From contig BJOX01000007.1 of assembly GCA_009731375.1 (NCBI GenBank), positions 383,562 to 420,592 on the forward strand: a stretch of DNA of 37,031 nt, given 5' to 3'. The stretch comes from Paulinella micropora. Taxonomy: Eukaryota > Cercozoa > Imbricatea > Euglyphida. This document shows positions 23,391 through 37,031 of this stretch, one piece after another; position 1 is the stretch's first letter, and each line of letters starts with the position of its first letter. Under the pieces are notes generated by a model. It made no database searches. It saw only the letters and a program-made list of their open reading frames with translations, and was not told the origin of the DNA. Both the position numbers and the translations under genes were made by a program.

Positions 23391-24164
23391 AAATCTACCT
23401 TGCATAAGGTGCAAACGCTGAATTAACGTCAACGAAACGAAATATAGACAATCAACAAAGGAAATTGATGTTGGCTTTGTTAATTGTGGAAATTGAGGTA
23501 AGTAGGTAGTAGGTAGGTAGGTAGGTAGGTAGGTAGGTAGGTAGGTAGGTGTTGGGTGTGGAAATATAGGTAGGAAGGTAGGTAGGTAGGTAGGTAGGTA
23601 GGTAGGTAGGTAGGTGTTGGGTGTGGAAATTGAGGTAGGTAGGTAGGTAGGTAGGTAGGTAGGTAGGTAGGTAGGTAGGTAGGTAGGTGTTGGGTGTGGA
23701 AATTGAGGTAGGTAGGTAGGTAGGTAGGTAGGTAGGTAGGTAGGTAGGAAGGTGTTGGGTGTGAAAATTGAGGTAGGTAGGTAGAGAGGTAGGTAGGTGG
23801 ATAGGTAGGTAGGTAGGTAGGTAGGTAGGTAGATAGGTAGGTAGGTGTTGGGTGTGGAAATTGAGGTAAGTAGGTAGGTAGGTAGGTAGGTAGGTAGGTA
23901 GGTAGATAGATAGGTAGGTAGGTAGGTGTTGGGTGTGGAAATTGAGGTAGGTAGGTAGGTAGGTAGGTAGGTAGGTAGGTAGGTAGGTAGGTAGGTGTTG
24001 GGTGTGGAAATTGAGGTAGGTAGGTAGGTAGGTAGGTAGGTGTTGGGTGTGGAAATTGATATTGATTGTGTTGCTTGTGGAAATTGATTGTTGATATTGG
24101 ATCTATATCTATAGTAAGTTAATCTAGTCTTCGTATGCTTATACCTATACCTGACAAAAGGCGT
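23391..24164. repeat. Higher-order repeat P: GTGTTGGGTGTGGAAATTGA core with GGTA spacers
   Basis: After an E-type core (TGCATAAGGTGCAAACGCTG, 23399) the 21-bp core recurs at about 23549, 23613, 23687, 23752, 23846, 23927, 23995 and 24040, each followed by pure or nearly pure GTAG units of varying number. It ends in GATATTGATTGTGTTGCTTG and unique sequence to 24164. The core reappears inverted at about 24595 and 25180. Confidence 0.93.
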
Positions 24165-24272
24165 AAATAGATAGATGGATAGATAGATGGATAGATAGAT
24201 GGATAGATAGACAGACAGATAGATAGATAGATAGATAGATAGACAGATAGATAGATAGATAGACAGATAGAC

Positions 24273-24313
<41 letters not shown>

Positions 24314-24314
24314 T

Positions 24315-24345
<31 letters not shown>

Positions 24346-24370
24346 TATAGATAGATAGGTAGATATATAG

Positions 24371-24401
<31 letters not shown>

Positions 24402-24439
24402 TAGATGGATAGATAGATAGATATATAGATGGATAGATC

Positions 24440-24486
<47 letters not shown>

Positions 24487-24510
24487 CGATAGATAGATAG
24501 ATAGATAGAT
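24165..24510. repeat. GATA array
   Basis: GATA with GGATA, GACA, GATATA and two GATC variants. No gene. Confidence 0.96.
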
Positions 24511-24654
24511 AAACGCTGAGTTCACGTCAACGATACGAAACATAGATAGATCAAATATCAACAATCAATTTCCACAAGCAATGAAATCAATATCAATTTC
24601 CACACCCAACACCACAAACAACAAAATCAAATATCAATTTCCACAATCAAGAAA

Positions 24655-24655
<1 letters not shown>
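24511..24655. repeat. Inverted E/P-type cores
   Basis: AAACGCTGAGTTCACGTCAA then CATCAATTTCCACA segments (the reverse complement of core P, TGTGGAAATTGA), repeated three times without a GGTA spacer. The orientation is opposite to the array at 23.4-24.1 kb. Confidence 0.8.
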
Positions 24656-25074
<419 letters not shown>

Positions 25075-25312
25075 TTCTACCTTGCATAGGGGGCAAACGC
25101 TGAATTCACGTCAACGATACGAAACATAGATAGATCAAATATCAACAATCAATTTCCACAATCAATAAAATCAATATCAATTTCCACACCCAACACCTAC
25201 CTACCTATCTACCTATCTACCTATCTACCTATCTACCTACCTACCAACCTACCTACCTACCTGCATCAAGTTTCAAAATCGACATAGCCAACATCAATTT
25301 CCTTTGTTGATT
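25075..25312. repeat. E core followed by inverted P core and CTAC array
   Basis: ACCTTGCATAGGGGGCAAAC and CACGTCAACGATACGAAACA (25079-25130), inverted P segments (CATCAATTTCCACA), then CCACACCCAACACCTACCTA and CTAC/CTAT to 25262. A P-like segment (ACATCAATTTCCTTTGTTGA, 25291) abuts the MITE-like element. Confidence 0.85.
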
Positions 25313-25525
25313 GAGAAGTTCCTTGTCCTTAACCACAATGAGCAACGATTTCAAACCCTTCGTTCTCAGCCGGTTCTGATCTTGAGGGCGTGTGTAGTGG
25401 CTCGTTTGAAAGCACTTATCAAGAGCTTTCGAATGAGCCATAACACAGGCTGTAGATGCAAACATTGACTGAGATTGACGCGCTTGAAGTCATTGTCCGT
25501 TGTGCTTAAGAAATAGGAACTTCTC
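25313..25525. mobile_element. Palindromic MITE-like element F, copy 2
   Basis: This 213-bp element is the more complete copy. Termini are GAGAAGTTCCTTGTCCTTAA and, at the right, TTAAGAAATAGGAACTTCTC. Inverted repeats extend inward with mismatches to a centre near 25418, where GTGGCTCGTTTGAAAGC faces GCTTTCGAATGAGCCAT. It is therefore one long imperfect hairpin rather than a MITE with a unique interior. It has inserted within E-family repeats. No coding capacity. Confidence 0.82.
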
Positions 25526-27008
<1,483 letters not shown>

Positions 27009-27056
27009 CTACATATAGATCAATAATCAACTAAATATCAATCCCCCTTTATCTAC

Positions 27057-27212
27057 AATAGTACATTATGCGGCGCGCCACAAAATTTGTCGTGTTTTGC
27101 GGGCGGGCCGGGCCGGGCCGGCGAGCCCGCAAAGCACGTCAAATTTGGCGCAAAAGCCGCATTTTTAGTCTTATCGGTAACCTGACCACATTTTGTGGAG
27201 GTGAGCGATAAA
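27057..27212 (+). mobile_element. GC-rich foldback element G, copy 2
   Basis: Palindrome 1 spans 27068-27162 (ATGCGGC to GCCGCAT, arms containing GTCGTGTTTTGCGGGC and GCCCGCAAAGCACGTC, loop of GGGCC units). Palindrome 2 spans 27171-27211 (TTATCGGTAACCTGACCACA, then TTTTGTGGAGGTGAGCGATAA). It is the same length and order as copy 1. The flank ATAGTACATTATGCGG is also shared with copy 1 (ATAGTATATTATGCGG), so the element extends a little to the left. Confidence 0.75.
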
Positions 27213-27433
27213 GTCATATATCAATTTATTCCCTCAATCAGTAGATAGATCGATATCAATTAACACGGTGAACCTAGCCAACAACAATTTCCATAACATA
27301 CTTACTTACCTACTTATCTATACTTATCTACATACATACATACGTACATACATACATGCATACATACATACATACATACATACATAGATGCATACATAGG
27401 AACATTGGAAACTCTCGGTGTGATCAATCAGTA
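27213..27433. other. Spacer between inverted G copies, with CATA array
   Basis: About 85 bp of AT-rich ordinary sequence (contains CGATATCAATTAACACGGTG), a CATA array (27325-27388) and about 45 bp unique. No gene. Confidence 0.7.
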
Positions 27434-27548
27434 TTTACCGGTCACCTCCACAAAATGTGGTCAGGTTACCGATAAAACTATATATGCGGCGCGCCAAATT
27501 TGACGTGTTTTGCGGGCTCGCCCAAAAAACACGTCAAATTTGTTGGTG
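27434..27548 (-). mobile_element. GC-rich foldback element G, copy 3 (inverted, partial)
   Basis: Palindrome 2 at 27435-27475 reads TTACCGGTCACCTCCACAAA onward. Palindrome 1 begins ATGCGGCGCGCCAAATTTGA at 27484 and keeps both CAAATTTGACGTG-type arms, but its GGGCC-rich loop is reduced to GGGCTCGCCC. It ends in a GAA array. Orientation is opposite to copy 2, 220 bp away. Confidence 0.72.
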
Positions 27549-27962
27549 AAGAAGAAGAAGAAGAAGAAGAAGAAGAAGAAGAAGAAGAAGAAAAACAAGA
27601 AGAAGAAGAAGAAGAAGAAGAAGAAGAAGAAGAAAAACAAGAAGAAGAAGAAGAAGAAGAAGAAGAAGAAGAAGAAGAACAAGAAGAACAAGAAGAACAA
27701 GAAGAACAAGAAGAACAAGAAGAACAAGAACAAGAACAAGAACAAGAACAAGAAGAAGAAGAAGAAGAAGAAGAAGAAGAAGAAGAAGAAGAACAAGAAG
27801 AACAAGAAGAACAAGAAGAACAAGAAAAAGAAGAAGAAGAAGAAGAAGAAGAAGAAGAAGAAGAAGAAGAAGAAGAAGAAGAAGAAGAAGAAGAAGAAGA
27901 AGAAGGAGGAGGAGGAGGAGGAGGAGGAGGAGGAGAAGAAGAAGAAGAAGAAGAAGAAGAAG
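27549..27962. repeat. GAA array with CAA and GGA blocks
   Basis: GAA units with AACAAG interruptions between 27675 and 27825 and a GGA block at 27905-27934. Purine-rich throughout; a triplex-forming tract. Lys/Glu and Leu/Ser homopolymer frames are artefacts. Confidence 0.97.
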
Positions 27963-27972
27963 NNNNNNNNNN
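27963..27972. other. Assembly gap (10 N)
   Basis: Ten N between GAA and GA repeats, probably a placeholder. Confidence 0.99.
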
Positions 27973-28004
<32 letters not shown>

Positions 28005-28044
28005 GAGAGAAAGCGCAAGAAAGAAAGAAAGAAAGAAAGAAGGA

Positions 28045-28076
<32 letters not shown>

Positions 28077-28088
28077 AAAAAAGAACAA

Positions 28089-28136
<48 letters not shown>

Positions 28137-28139
28137 AAT

Positions 28140-28185
<46 letters not shown>

Positions 28186-28248
28186 GGAGGGAGGGAGGGA
28201 GGGAGGGAGAGAGACCAATGCGCCTTCCAAAGAAGATCAACTTTGCCC

Positions 28249-28321
<73 letters not shown>
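27973..28321. repeat. GA / GAAA / GGGA arrays with one short core
   Basis: GA, GAAA (28015-28138), GA and GGGA (28184-28210). A 40-bp unique core, ACCAATGCGCCTTCCAAAGA then AGATCAACTTTGCCCATG, lies at 28213-28252. GA then runs to a gap. Confidence 0.95.
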
Positions 28322-29218
28322 NNNNNNNNNNNNNNNNNNNNNNNNNNNNNNNNNNNNNNNNNNNNNNNNNNNNNNNNNNNNNNNNNNNNNNNNNNNNNNN
28401 NNNNNNNNNNNNNNNNNNNNNNNNNNNNNNNNNNNNNNNNNNNNNNNNNNNNNNNNNNNNNNNNNNNNNNNNNNNNNNNNNNNNNNNNNNNNNNNNNNNN
28501 NNNNNNNNNNNNNNNNNNNNNNNNNNNNNNNNNNNNNNNNNNNNNNNNNNNNNNNNNNNNNNNNNNNNNNNNNNNNNNNNNNNNNNNNNNNNNNNNNNNN
28601 NNNNNNNNNNNNNNNNNNNNNNNNNNNNNNNNNNNNNNNNNNNNNNNNNNNNNNNNNNNNNNNNNNNNNNNNNNNNNNNNNNNNNNNNNNNNNNNNNNNN
28701 NNNNNNNNNNNNNNNNNNNNNNNNNNNNNNNNNNNNNNNNNNNNNNNNNNNNNNNNNNNNNNNNNNNNNNNNNNNNNNNNNNNNNNNNNNNNNNNNNNNN
28801 NNNNNNNNNNNNNNNNNNNNNNNNNNNNNNNNNNNNNNNNNNNNNNNNNNNNNNNNNNNNNNNNNNNNNNNNNNNNNNNNNNNNNNNNNNNNNNNNNNNN
28901 NNNNNNNNNNNNNNNNNNNNNNNNNNNNNNNNNNNNNNNNNNNNNNNNNNNNNNNNNNNNNNNNNNNNNNNNNNNNNNNNNNNNNNNNNNNNNNNNNNNN
29001 NNNNNNNNNNNNNNNNNNNNNNNNNNNNNNNNNNNNNNNNNNNNNNNNNNNNNNNNNNNNNNNNNNNNNNNNNNNNNNNNNNNNNNNNNNNNNNNNNNNN
29101 NNNNNNNNNNNNNNNNNNNNNNNNNNNNNNNNNNNNNNNNNNNNNNNNNNNNNNNNNNNNNNNNNNNNNNNNNNNNNNNNNNNNNNNNNNNNNNNNNNNN
29201 NNNNNNNNNNNNNNNNNN
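28322..29218. other. Assembly gap (897 N)
   Basis: A run of N with GA repeats on its left and CT-rich repeats on its right, so the missing sequence sits between complementary arms. Confidence 0.99.
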
Positions 29219-29287
29219 CGCTTTCTCTCTTCTCTTCTTCTCCCATGACTTACCAGCCAATACCACCTAATACAAGCACACGCCTTT

Positions 29288-29334
<47 letters not shown>

Positions 29335-29507
29335 TTTCCCTCTTCTCTTCTTCTCCCATGACTTAACAGCCAATACCACCTAATAAAACAACCACACGCC
29401 TCGACTCACTCTCTCTCTCTCTCTCTCTCTCTCTCGCTTTCTCTCTTCTCTTCTTCTCCCATGACTTACCAGCCAATACCACCTAATACAACAACCACAC
29501 GCCTTTG

Positions 29508-29565
<58 letters not shown>

Positions 29566-29629
29566 CCTTTTCCCATGACTTACCAGCCAATATCACCTAA
29601 TACAACAACCACACGCTTTTCCTCTCTCT

Positions 29630-29675
<46 letters not shown>
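29219..29675. repeat. Higher-order repeat Q: CCCATGACTTACCAGCCAAT core with CT spacers, four copies
   Basis: A core of about 55-60 bp (TTCTCCCATGACTTACCAGC, then CAATACCACCTAATACAACA, then CACACGC) starts near 29240, 29353, 29455 and 29569, in one orientation, with CT dinucleotide spacers. Copies differ by small changes (TTAACAG, AATATCACC, a 2-4 bp indel at ACAACCACA). Confidence 0.93.
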
Positions 29676-29676
<1 letters not shown>

Positions 29677-29679
29677 TCT

Positions 29680-29731
<52 letters not shown>

Positions 29732-29770
29732 CCTACCTATCTATCTATCTATCTATCTATCTATCCATCC

Positions 29771-29809
<39 letters not shown>

Positions 29810-29826
29810 CACTATCTATCTATCTA

Positions 29827-29867
<41 letters not shown>

Positions 29868-29893
29868 CATCTATCCATCTATCTATCTATCTA

Positions 29894-29956
<63 letters not shown>

Positions 29957-30084
29957 CCGATCGATCGAATCAATCGATCGCTCGATCGGTCTGTCGGTCG
30001 GTTGGTCGGTCGGTCTATCTGTCTGTCTGTCTGTCTGTCTGTCGGTCGGTCGGTCGGTCGGTCGGTCTGTCTGTCTGTCTATCC

Positions 30085-30160
<76 letters not shown>

Positions 30161-30163
30161 GTC

Positions 30164-30216
<53 letters not shown>

Positions 30217-30241
30217 GTCTATCTATCTGTCTATCTGTCTG

Positions 30242-30272
<31 letters not shown>

Positions 30273-30522
30273 ATCTATATACTGTCTATCTATCTATCTA
30301 TCTACTATCTATCTCTCCACCTACCCATTCATCCATATATGTATCTATCTATCTATCTATGTATCTATCTATCTATCTATCTATCTATCTACCTATGCAT
30401 ATATATATACATTTATGTATATATATATATACATATATCCATCTGGCTTTCTGTCTATCTATCGGTCTGTCTCTCTCTCTCTCTCTCTCTCGCTTTCTCC
30501 CTCCCTCTCTCTCTCTCTCTCT
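29676..30522. repeat. CTAT array with CGGT, CTGT and terminal CT tract
   Basis: CTAT with CCAT and ACTAT variants to 29955, CGAT/CGGT (29957-30068) with a CTGT block, CTAT to about 30400 with short TA runs, then CT to the gap. Confidence 0.96.
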
Positions 30523-31045
30523 NNNNNNNNNNNNNNNNNNNNNNNNNNNNNNNNNNNNNNNNNNNNNNNNNNNNNNNNNNNNNNNNNNNNNNNNNNNNNN
30601 NNNNNNNNNNNNNNNNNNNNNNNNNNNNNNNNNNNNNNNNNNNNNNNNNNNNNNNNNNNNNNNNNNNNNNNNNNNNNNNNNNNNNNNNNNNNNNNNNNNN
30701 NNNNNNNNNNNNNNNNNNNNNNNNNNNNNNNNNNNNNNNNNNNNNNNNNNNNNNNNNNNNNNNNNNNNNNNNNNNNNNNNNNNNNNNNNNNNNNNNNNNN
30801 NNNNNNNNNNNNNNNNNNNNNNNNNNNNNNNNNNNNNNNNNNNNNNNNNNNNNNNNNNNNNNNNNNNNNNNNNNNNNNNNNNNNNNNNNNNNNNNNNNNN
30901 NNNNNNNNNNNNNNNNNNNNNNNNNNNNNNNNNNNNNNNNNNNNNNNNNNNNNNNNNNNNNNNNNNNNNNNNNNNNNNNNNNNNNNNNNNNNNNNNNNNN
31001 NNNNNNNNNNNNNNNNNNNNNNNNNNNNNNNNNNNNNNNNNNNNN
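30523..31045. other. Assembly gap (523 N)
   Basis: A run of N with CT repeats on both sides. Confidence 0.99.
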
Positions 31046-31626
<581 letters not shown>

Positions 31627-31743
31627 TTAGACCTCTGCACGAGGGGGGATGGGTTTCATGAACTTTTCCCAACAGTTCCTTGGCCAAAACTTGCTTCTGG
31701 TAGATTTTCTCGTCATTGTGATTTAACCTGTGGGAGAGAGAGA

Positions 31744-31745
<2 letters not shown>
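31627..31745. other. Unique segment before poly-G
   Basis: About 105 bp of ordinary sequence (AGACCTCTGCACGAGGGGGG onward to TGATTTAACCTGTG), then a short GA run. No second copy in the window and no gene. Confidence 0.55.

Positions 31746-31782
<37 letters not shown>
31746..31782. repeat. Poly-G run of 37 abutting a gap
   Basis: 37 consecutive G after AGAGA, ending exactly at an N run. Such a homopolymer at a gap edge may be a sequencing or gap-filling artefact. Confidence 0.95.
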
Positions 31783-31792
31783 NNNNNNNNNN
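31783..31792. other. Assembly gap (10 N)
   Basis: Ten N, probably a placeholder of unknown length. Confidence 0.99.
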
Positions 31793-32575
31793 ATTTACAA
31801 TGAATCAATACAGAGATTGAAGGGGGCAAAACACAGGGATTCCGTGTTATAATAAAAATACTTCTCGTGGGGAAATGCACAAGAGGAGTATTGATCAATT
31901 TCTACACCACGGAGTTGTAGATGGGTTGTAATGAGAGCGCTTCAAGGCGGATGGCGCGTGTTTGCTGAAATCTGTTATCGTCCGGAAGTAATTTATCCCG
32001 CATGATACATGCTCGAAAGAGAAAGGTATGACTGTGCCGGATATTAGATTATAAGGAGTACTACAAGGAACGCGTCAAATCGGGAGGCAATGTGTGACCT
32101 CAGGACACAAAACAGGAGAAGAAAAACGAAAAAACAAATGAAACACATGCCTGGCATAAAATCAACACGATGATGACCGAGAAAATCAATCAAAATCGAA
32201 ACAAGGCTTTCTTCTCTTCTAGCGCTTTTAAGGAACAGGACACTGCCCCTCTGGTGAAGAGATAGCAAAGAAATAGGCATTTTATGAGGGGATATCGCCA
32301 TCCGGCCAATCATTTTTTTTGCATCCCAAGCCTTGTTTTCTTGTTCCTCCTCTTCTTTCAGTTTCATTTTCGCATCGACCCATAGCCCATGCACATCCAA
32401 ACGTTTCCACATGTAGATGGTGGCACTTCTGATAAATGCTTGAAATGAAAACTAAAACTGATAACAAATGTTTGTGTTAGTAACCTACAAGTTTCTGCAG
32501 TAAGCAAGACACTGTTTGACAGAAGCTATGTTATGAAAGATAAATTGAGAGATCGATTTACACGAACAAATAGAA
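31793..32575. other. Longest non-repetitive segment in the window
   Basis: About 780 bp of ordinary sequence with no microsatellite and no other copy in the window. The only sizeable frame is on the minus strand (32412 to 32044). I see no splice-site pattern, promoter or homology that makes this a gene. It is the best place for a unique probe or for transcript mapping. Confidence 0.7.
32044..32412 (-). other. Unassigned open reading frame, 122 codons (gene status doubtful)
   Basis: It begins ATGTGGAAACGTTTG and closes with a stop. The predicted product starts MWKRLDVHGLWVDAKMKLKE, has a charged first third (EEEEQENK), a middle part without recognisable motifs and a strongly hydrophobic C-terminal third (MCFICFFVFLLLFCVLRS) from about residue 84. 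That tail comes from a T-rich strand and could be read as a membrane segment, but composition alone explains it. No family recognised, no neighbours, and length is compatible with chance. Confidence 0.12.
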
Positions 32576-32608
32576 GAATAGACAGATAGAAAGATAGATA
32601 GATATAGG

Positions 32609-32684
<76 letters not shown>
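32576..32684. repeat. GATA array
   Basis: Short GACA/GAAA start, then nearly pure GATA, ending exactly at the first base of element C. Confidence 0.95.
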
Positions 32685-32685
<1 letters not shown>

Positions 32686-33181
32686 GAAATATCGACTAAT
32701 GTCAGAAAAAAGGAGCTTCTGATTTCGTCAACCAGGAAGTCTGTGGGTAAAGTATTAACCCGATGCCCAGCTAAGCCATGATGTTTGCACGGAAGGGACT
32801 GATACAGGCAATACCAAAGCTCCCAGTACCAGGGCTCGTTCCATAAAGCGCCCCTTGCAGAACGAGCTCCCACCTCCATTACAGAGGGCCCAGTAAGCAG
32901 ATGAAGTTTCGAGACTGTTCGACAGTCTAGTATAAACCGACAGAGCACTGTGGGTTTTATTCCGGGCTCAACAAGCGAGAAAGGGCACCCTGAGGGAACA
33001 GGATTGTGCTTCCCGTCGCTATTTCGGCATGTGACTTATAGGCGTATGGCTAGGCACACATAAGGCACCCCACCACGGGCCCAGCACACCCACACCATCC
33101 CCTAATTCTCTGTCTGTCGACAGATGGCACCCATTTCAAAAAATCAAGCCCAAGAGAGGGTCAGTGACACCTCAAGTGGCC
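32685..33181 (+). repeat. Dispersed repeat C, longest copy (proximal and distal modules)
   Basis: 497 bp joining both modules seen separately elsewhere: proximal (32685-32999, as at 181 and 3857), a linker (CCTGAGGGAACAGGATTGTG to GTGACTTATA) and distal (33041-33181, as at 1-141). It is flanked by GATA on both sides. Relative to the other copies it lacks about 10 bp near 32825 (AGGCGGGGCC). It contains GACTGTTCGACAGTC and TCTGTCGACAGA palindromes. Class unknown; it may be part of a longer transposon. Confidence 0.85.
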
Positions 33182-33923
<742 letters not shown>

Positions 33924-33924
<1 letters not shown>

Positions 33925-34042
33925 GAGATGTCGCAAAGGAATGTAGTCCTTGCAAAGGAACGCAGTTTCACATCAAACAATAATTTGTGTACTGTGCATG
34001 TGTCCGGGATGGGAATCACGGGTAGACTGTGTTCTGGAAAAA
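33924..34042. repeat. Dispersed repeat D, copy 2
   Basis: Identical to 22767-22885 over 119 bp. Preceded by GATA, as in copy 1, but followed by unique sequence (GAAGAGGAGGAAGGACG). Whether D continues into that unique sequence and copy 1 is truncated cannot be told here. Confidence 0.88.
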
Positions 34043-34284
34043 GAAGAGGAGGAAGGACGTTGAAGAAAAAGGCAATCTAGGAATGGAGAGTGGGAGGATA
34101 AGGAAGAAGAGAAAGAAAAGGAAGCCGTTAGTCCAAGTGTTTTGAGCACCGTAAGCTTGCGCAAGCTACAATGATGACATTGTATGAGGCCTAAACCCCC
34201 GCAGGGACCTAGCCCGGGCTATGCAACACTGGACGGCTATGATGGAATGCAGTCACCAATACGGACTAGAGGAAGATTAGTCCA

Positions 34285-34285
<1 letters not shown>
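34043..34285. other. Unique segment with a possible 140-bp insertion
   Basis: Ordinary, partly GC-rich sequence. TTAGTCCAA stands at 34128-34136 and again at 34277-34285, bracketing 140 bp that contains the palindrome AGCTTGCGCAAGCT and the GC-rich stretch CCCCCGCAGGGACCTAGCCC. The direct repeats could be a target-site duplication. On the minus strand TAGCCGTCCAGTG and GGGTTTAGGCC loosely recall Pol III boxes but do not match well. Confidence 0.4.
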
Positions 34286-35905
<1,620 letters not shown>

Positions 35906-36340
35906 GAAAGAATATGAAAATGGATAGAAACATTTTTTGGGGTAATTAAATGTTTTGTTTTTAGGACTTCCTTCCTTCCTTCCTTCCTTCCTTTCTTCCT
36001 TTCTTCCTTTCTTCCTTCCTTCCTTCCTTCCTTCCTTCCTTCCTTCCTTTCTTCCTTTCTTCCTTTCTTCCTTCCTTCCTTCCTTCCTTCCTTCCTTCCT
36101 TCCTTCCTTCCTTCCTTCCTGTCGCGTTTCCCGTGATATTCGGCTTCTATTCTAACTATCCTATCCCATCTATCTATCCTACCTATCTATCCCATCTATA
36201 CATCCCACCTATCTATCCTACCTATCTATCCTACCTACCTATCCCATCTATCTATCGCATCTTTTTTCATCCATCTATCTTTCCTATCTCTCATCCTAAC
36301 TATCCTATCCTATTTATCTGTCTTACTAGGACTTTTTTTC
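35906..36340. repeat. CCTT array flanked by short unique segments and degenerate CTAT/CCAT
   Basis: About 60 bp unique (AAGAATATGAAAATGGATAG onward), CCTT/CTTT (35968-36120), a 35-bp unique piece (GTCGCGTTTCCCGTGATATT), and a degenerate pyrimidine-rich repeat ATCCTACCTATCTATCCCAT (36160-36310). Confidence 0.9.
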
Positions 36341-36345
36341 TTGTC

Positions 36346-36378
<33 letters not shown>

Positions 36379-36435
36379 TGTATATATGTATATATATGTG
36401 TGTATATATATAAGTATATATATATATATATGTAC

Positions 36436-36498
<63 letters not shown>

Positions 36499-36692
36499 TG
36501 TATGTATTGTGTGCGTGTAGTTTGGCGTGTTAACATGTCGTCTGATCCTTGGAGCTGTATATGTATATATATAATATATGTATATATATATAATATATAT
36601 ATATATATGTATATATATGTATATATATATATATACATGTACATGTGTGTGTGTATTTTGGCGTGTTAATATGTCGTCTGATCCTTGGAGCT

Positions 36693-36768
<76 letters not shown>

Positions 36769-36855
36769 GTATGTATATATGTATTGTATGTGTGTGTGTG
36801 TGTGTGTATGTGTGTGTGTGTAGCGTGTTAACATGTCGTCTGATCATTGGAGCTG

Positions 36856-36913
<58 letters not shown>

Positions 36914-36983
36914 TGTTTGTGTAGTTTGGCGTGTTAACATGTCGTCTGATCCTTGGAGCTGTATACGTACGTAGAGCGAGAGT

Positions 36984-37031
<48 letters not shown>
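36341..37031. repeat. Higher-order repeat H: GGCGTGTTAACATGTCGTCT core with TA/TG spacers, four copies
   Basis: A core of 34-39 bp (TTTGGCGTGTTAACATGTCG then TCTGATCCTTGGAGCTGT) at 36521-36558, 36657-36694, 36823-36856 and 36924-36962. Spacers are TA, GTAT and GT runs. The third copy lacks the first bases and has CATTGG in place of CCTTGG. GTTAAC and ACATGT are small palindromes in the core. The window ends in GA repeat. Confidence 0.92.

Noticed and set aside
32044-32412. Firm protein-coding gene call for the 122-codon frame
   Set aside because: No recognised domain, no splice or promoter context, hydrophobic end explained by T-rich composition, and another overlapping frame of similar quality on the same strand.
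34137-34276. tRNA-like SINE on the minus strand
   Set aside because: The candidate boxes (TAGCCGTCCAGTG, GGGTTTAGGCC) fit poorly. Only the direct repeats support an insertion.

Overview
The window is eukaryotic nuclear DNA made almost entirely of simple-sequence repeats. I find no protein-coding gene I can support, no tRNA or rRNA gene, and nothing bacterial. Long reading frames exist, but they are translated microsatellites (for example GATA/CTAT arrays, CATA arrays and AAT arrays). A tRNA-derived SINE with Pol III A and B boxes, palindromic MITE-like elements and kilobases of tetra- and pentanucleotide arrays point to a large, repeat-rich genome. An animal is likely, but the lineage cannot be fixed from this sequence. 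Ten runs of N break the window.

Layout: 1-4.6 kb holds GATA arrays, pieces of a dispersed repeat (element C), several short conserved cores set in GATA or CA/TA repeats, and one GC-rich foldback element (G1). From 4.6 to 6.4 kb there are gaps and TA, GAA and AAT tracts. From 6.4 to 8.8 kb lies the most structured block: a nested inverted arrangement of two elements (A, B, spacer, B, A), each ending in an ATT tail, with a complete-looking SINE in one arm. From 9.2 to 12.5 kb there are CTAT, GATA, CATA, GA and GAAA arrays. From 12.5 to 18 kb there are three successive higher-order tandem repeats and a 21-bp minisatellite, with a 207-bp palindromic MITE-like element (F1) between the minisatellite and the last of them. 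From 18.5 to 20.1 kb there are pentanucleotide arrays. From 22.3 to 27 kb a core family (E) alternates with TATATG and GGTA arrays, with a second F copy inside. From 27.0 to 27.5 kb two more G foldbacks stand in inverted orientation. From 27.5 to 31.8 kb there are purine/pyrimidine tracts with most of the large gaps. The longest ordinary sequence is 31.8-32.6 kb. From 32.7 to 37 kb come the longest C copy, a second copy of element D, compound GATA/GGTA arrays and a final TA/TG higher-order repeat.

The unifying pattern is that a conserved core of roughly 16-90 bp is repeated head-to-tail, each copy separated by a microsatellite of variable length. At least ten unrelated cores do this, with different companion microsatellites (GATA, TA, GA/GAAA, CT, GGTA, TATATG, CATA). 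This suggests a common mechanism that spreads core-plus-microsatellite units. Nothing here functions as an operon or pathway. The biology visible is mobile-element insertion, tandem amplification and probable heterochromatin.
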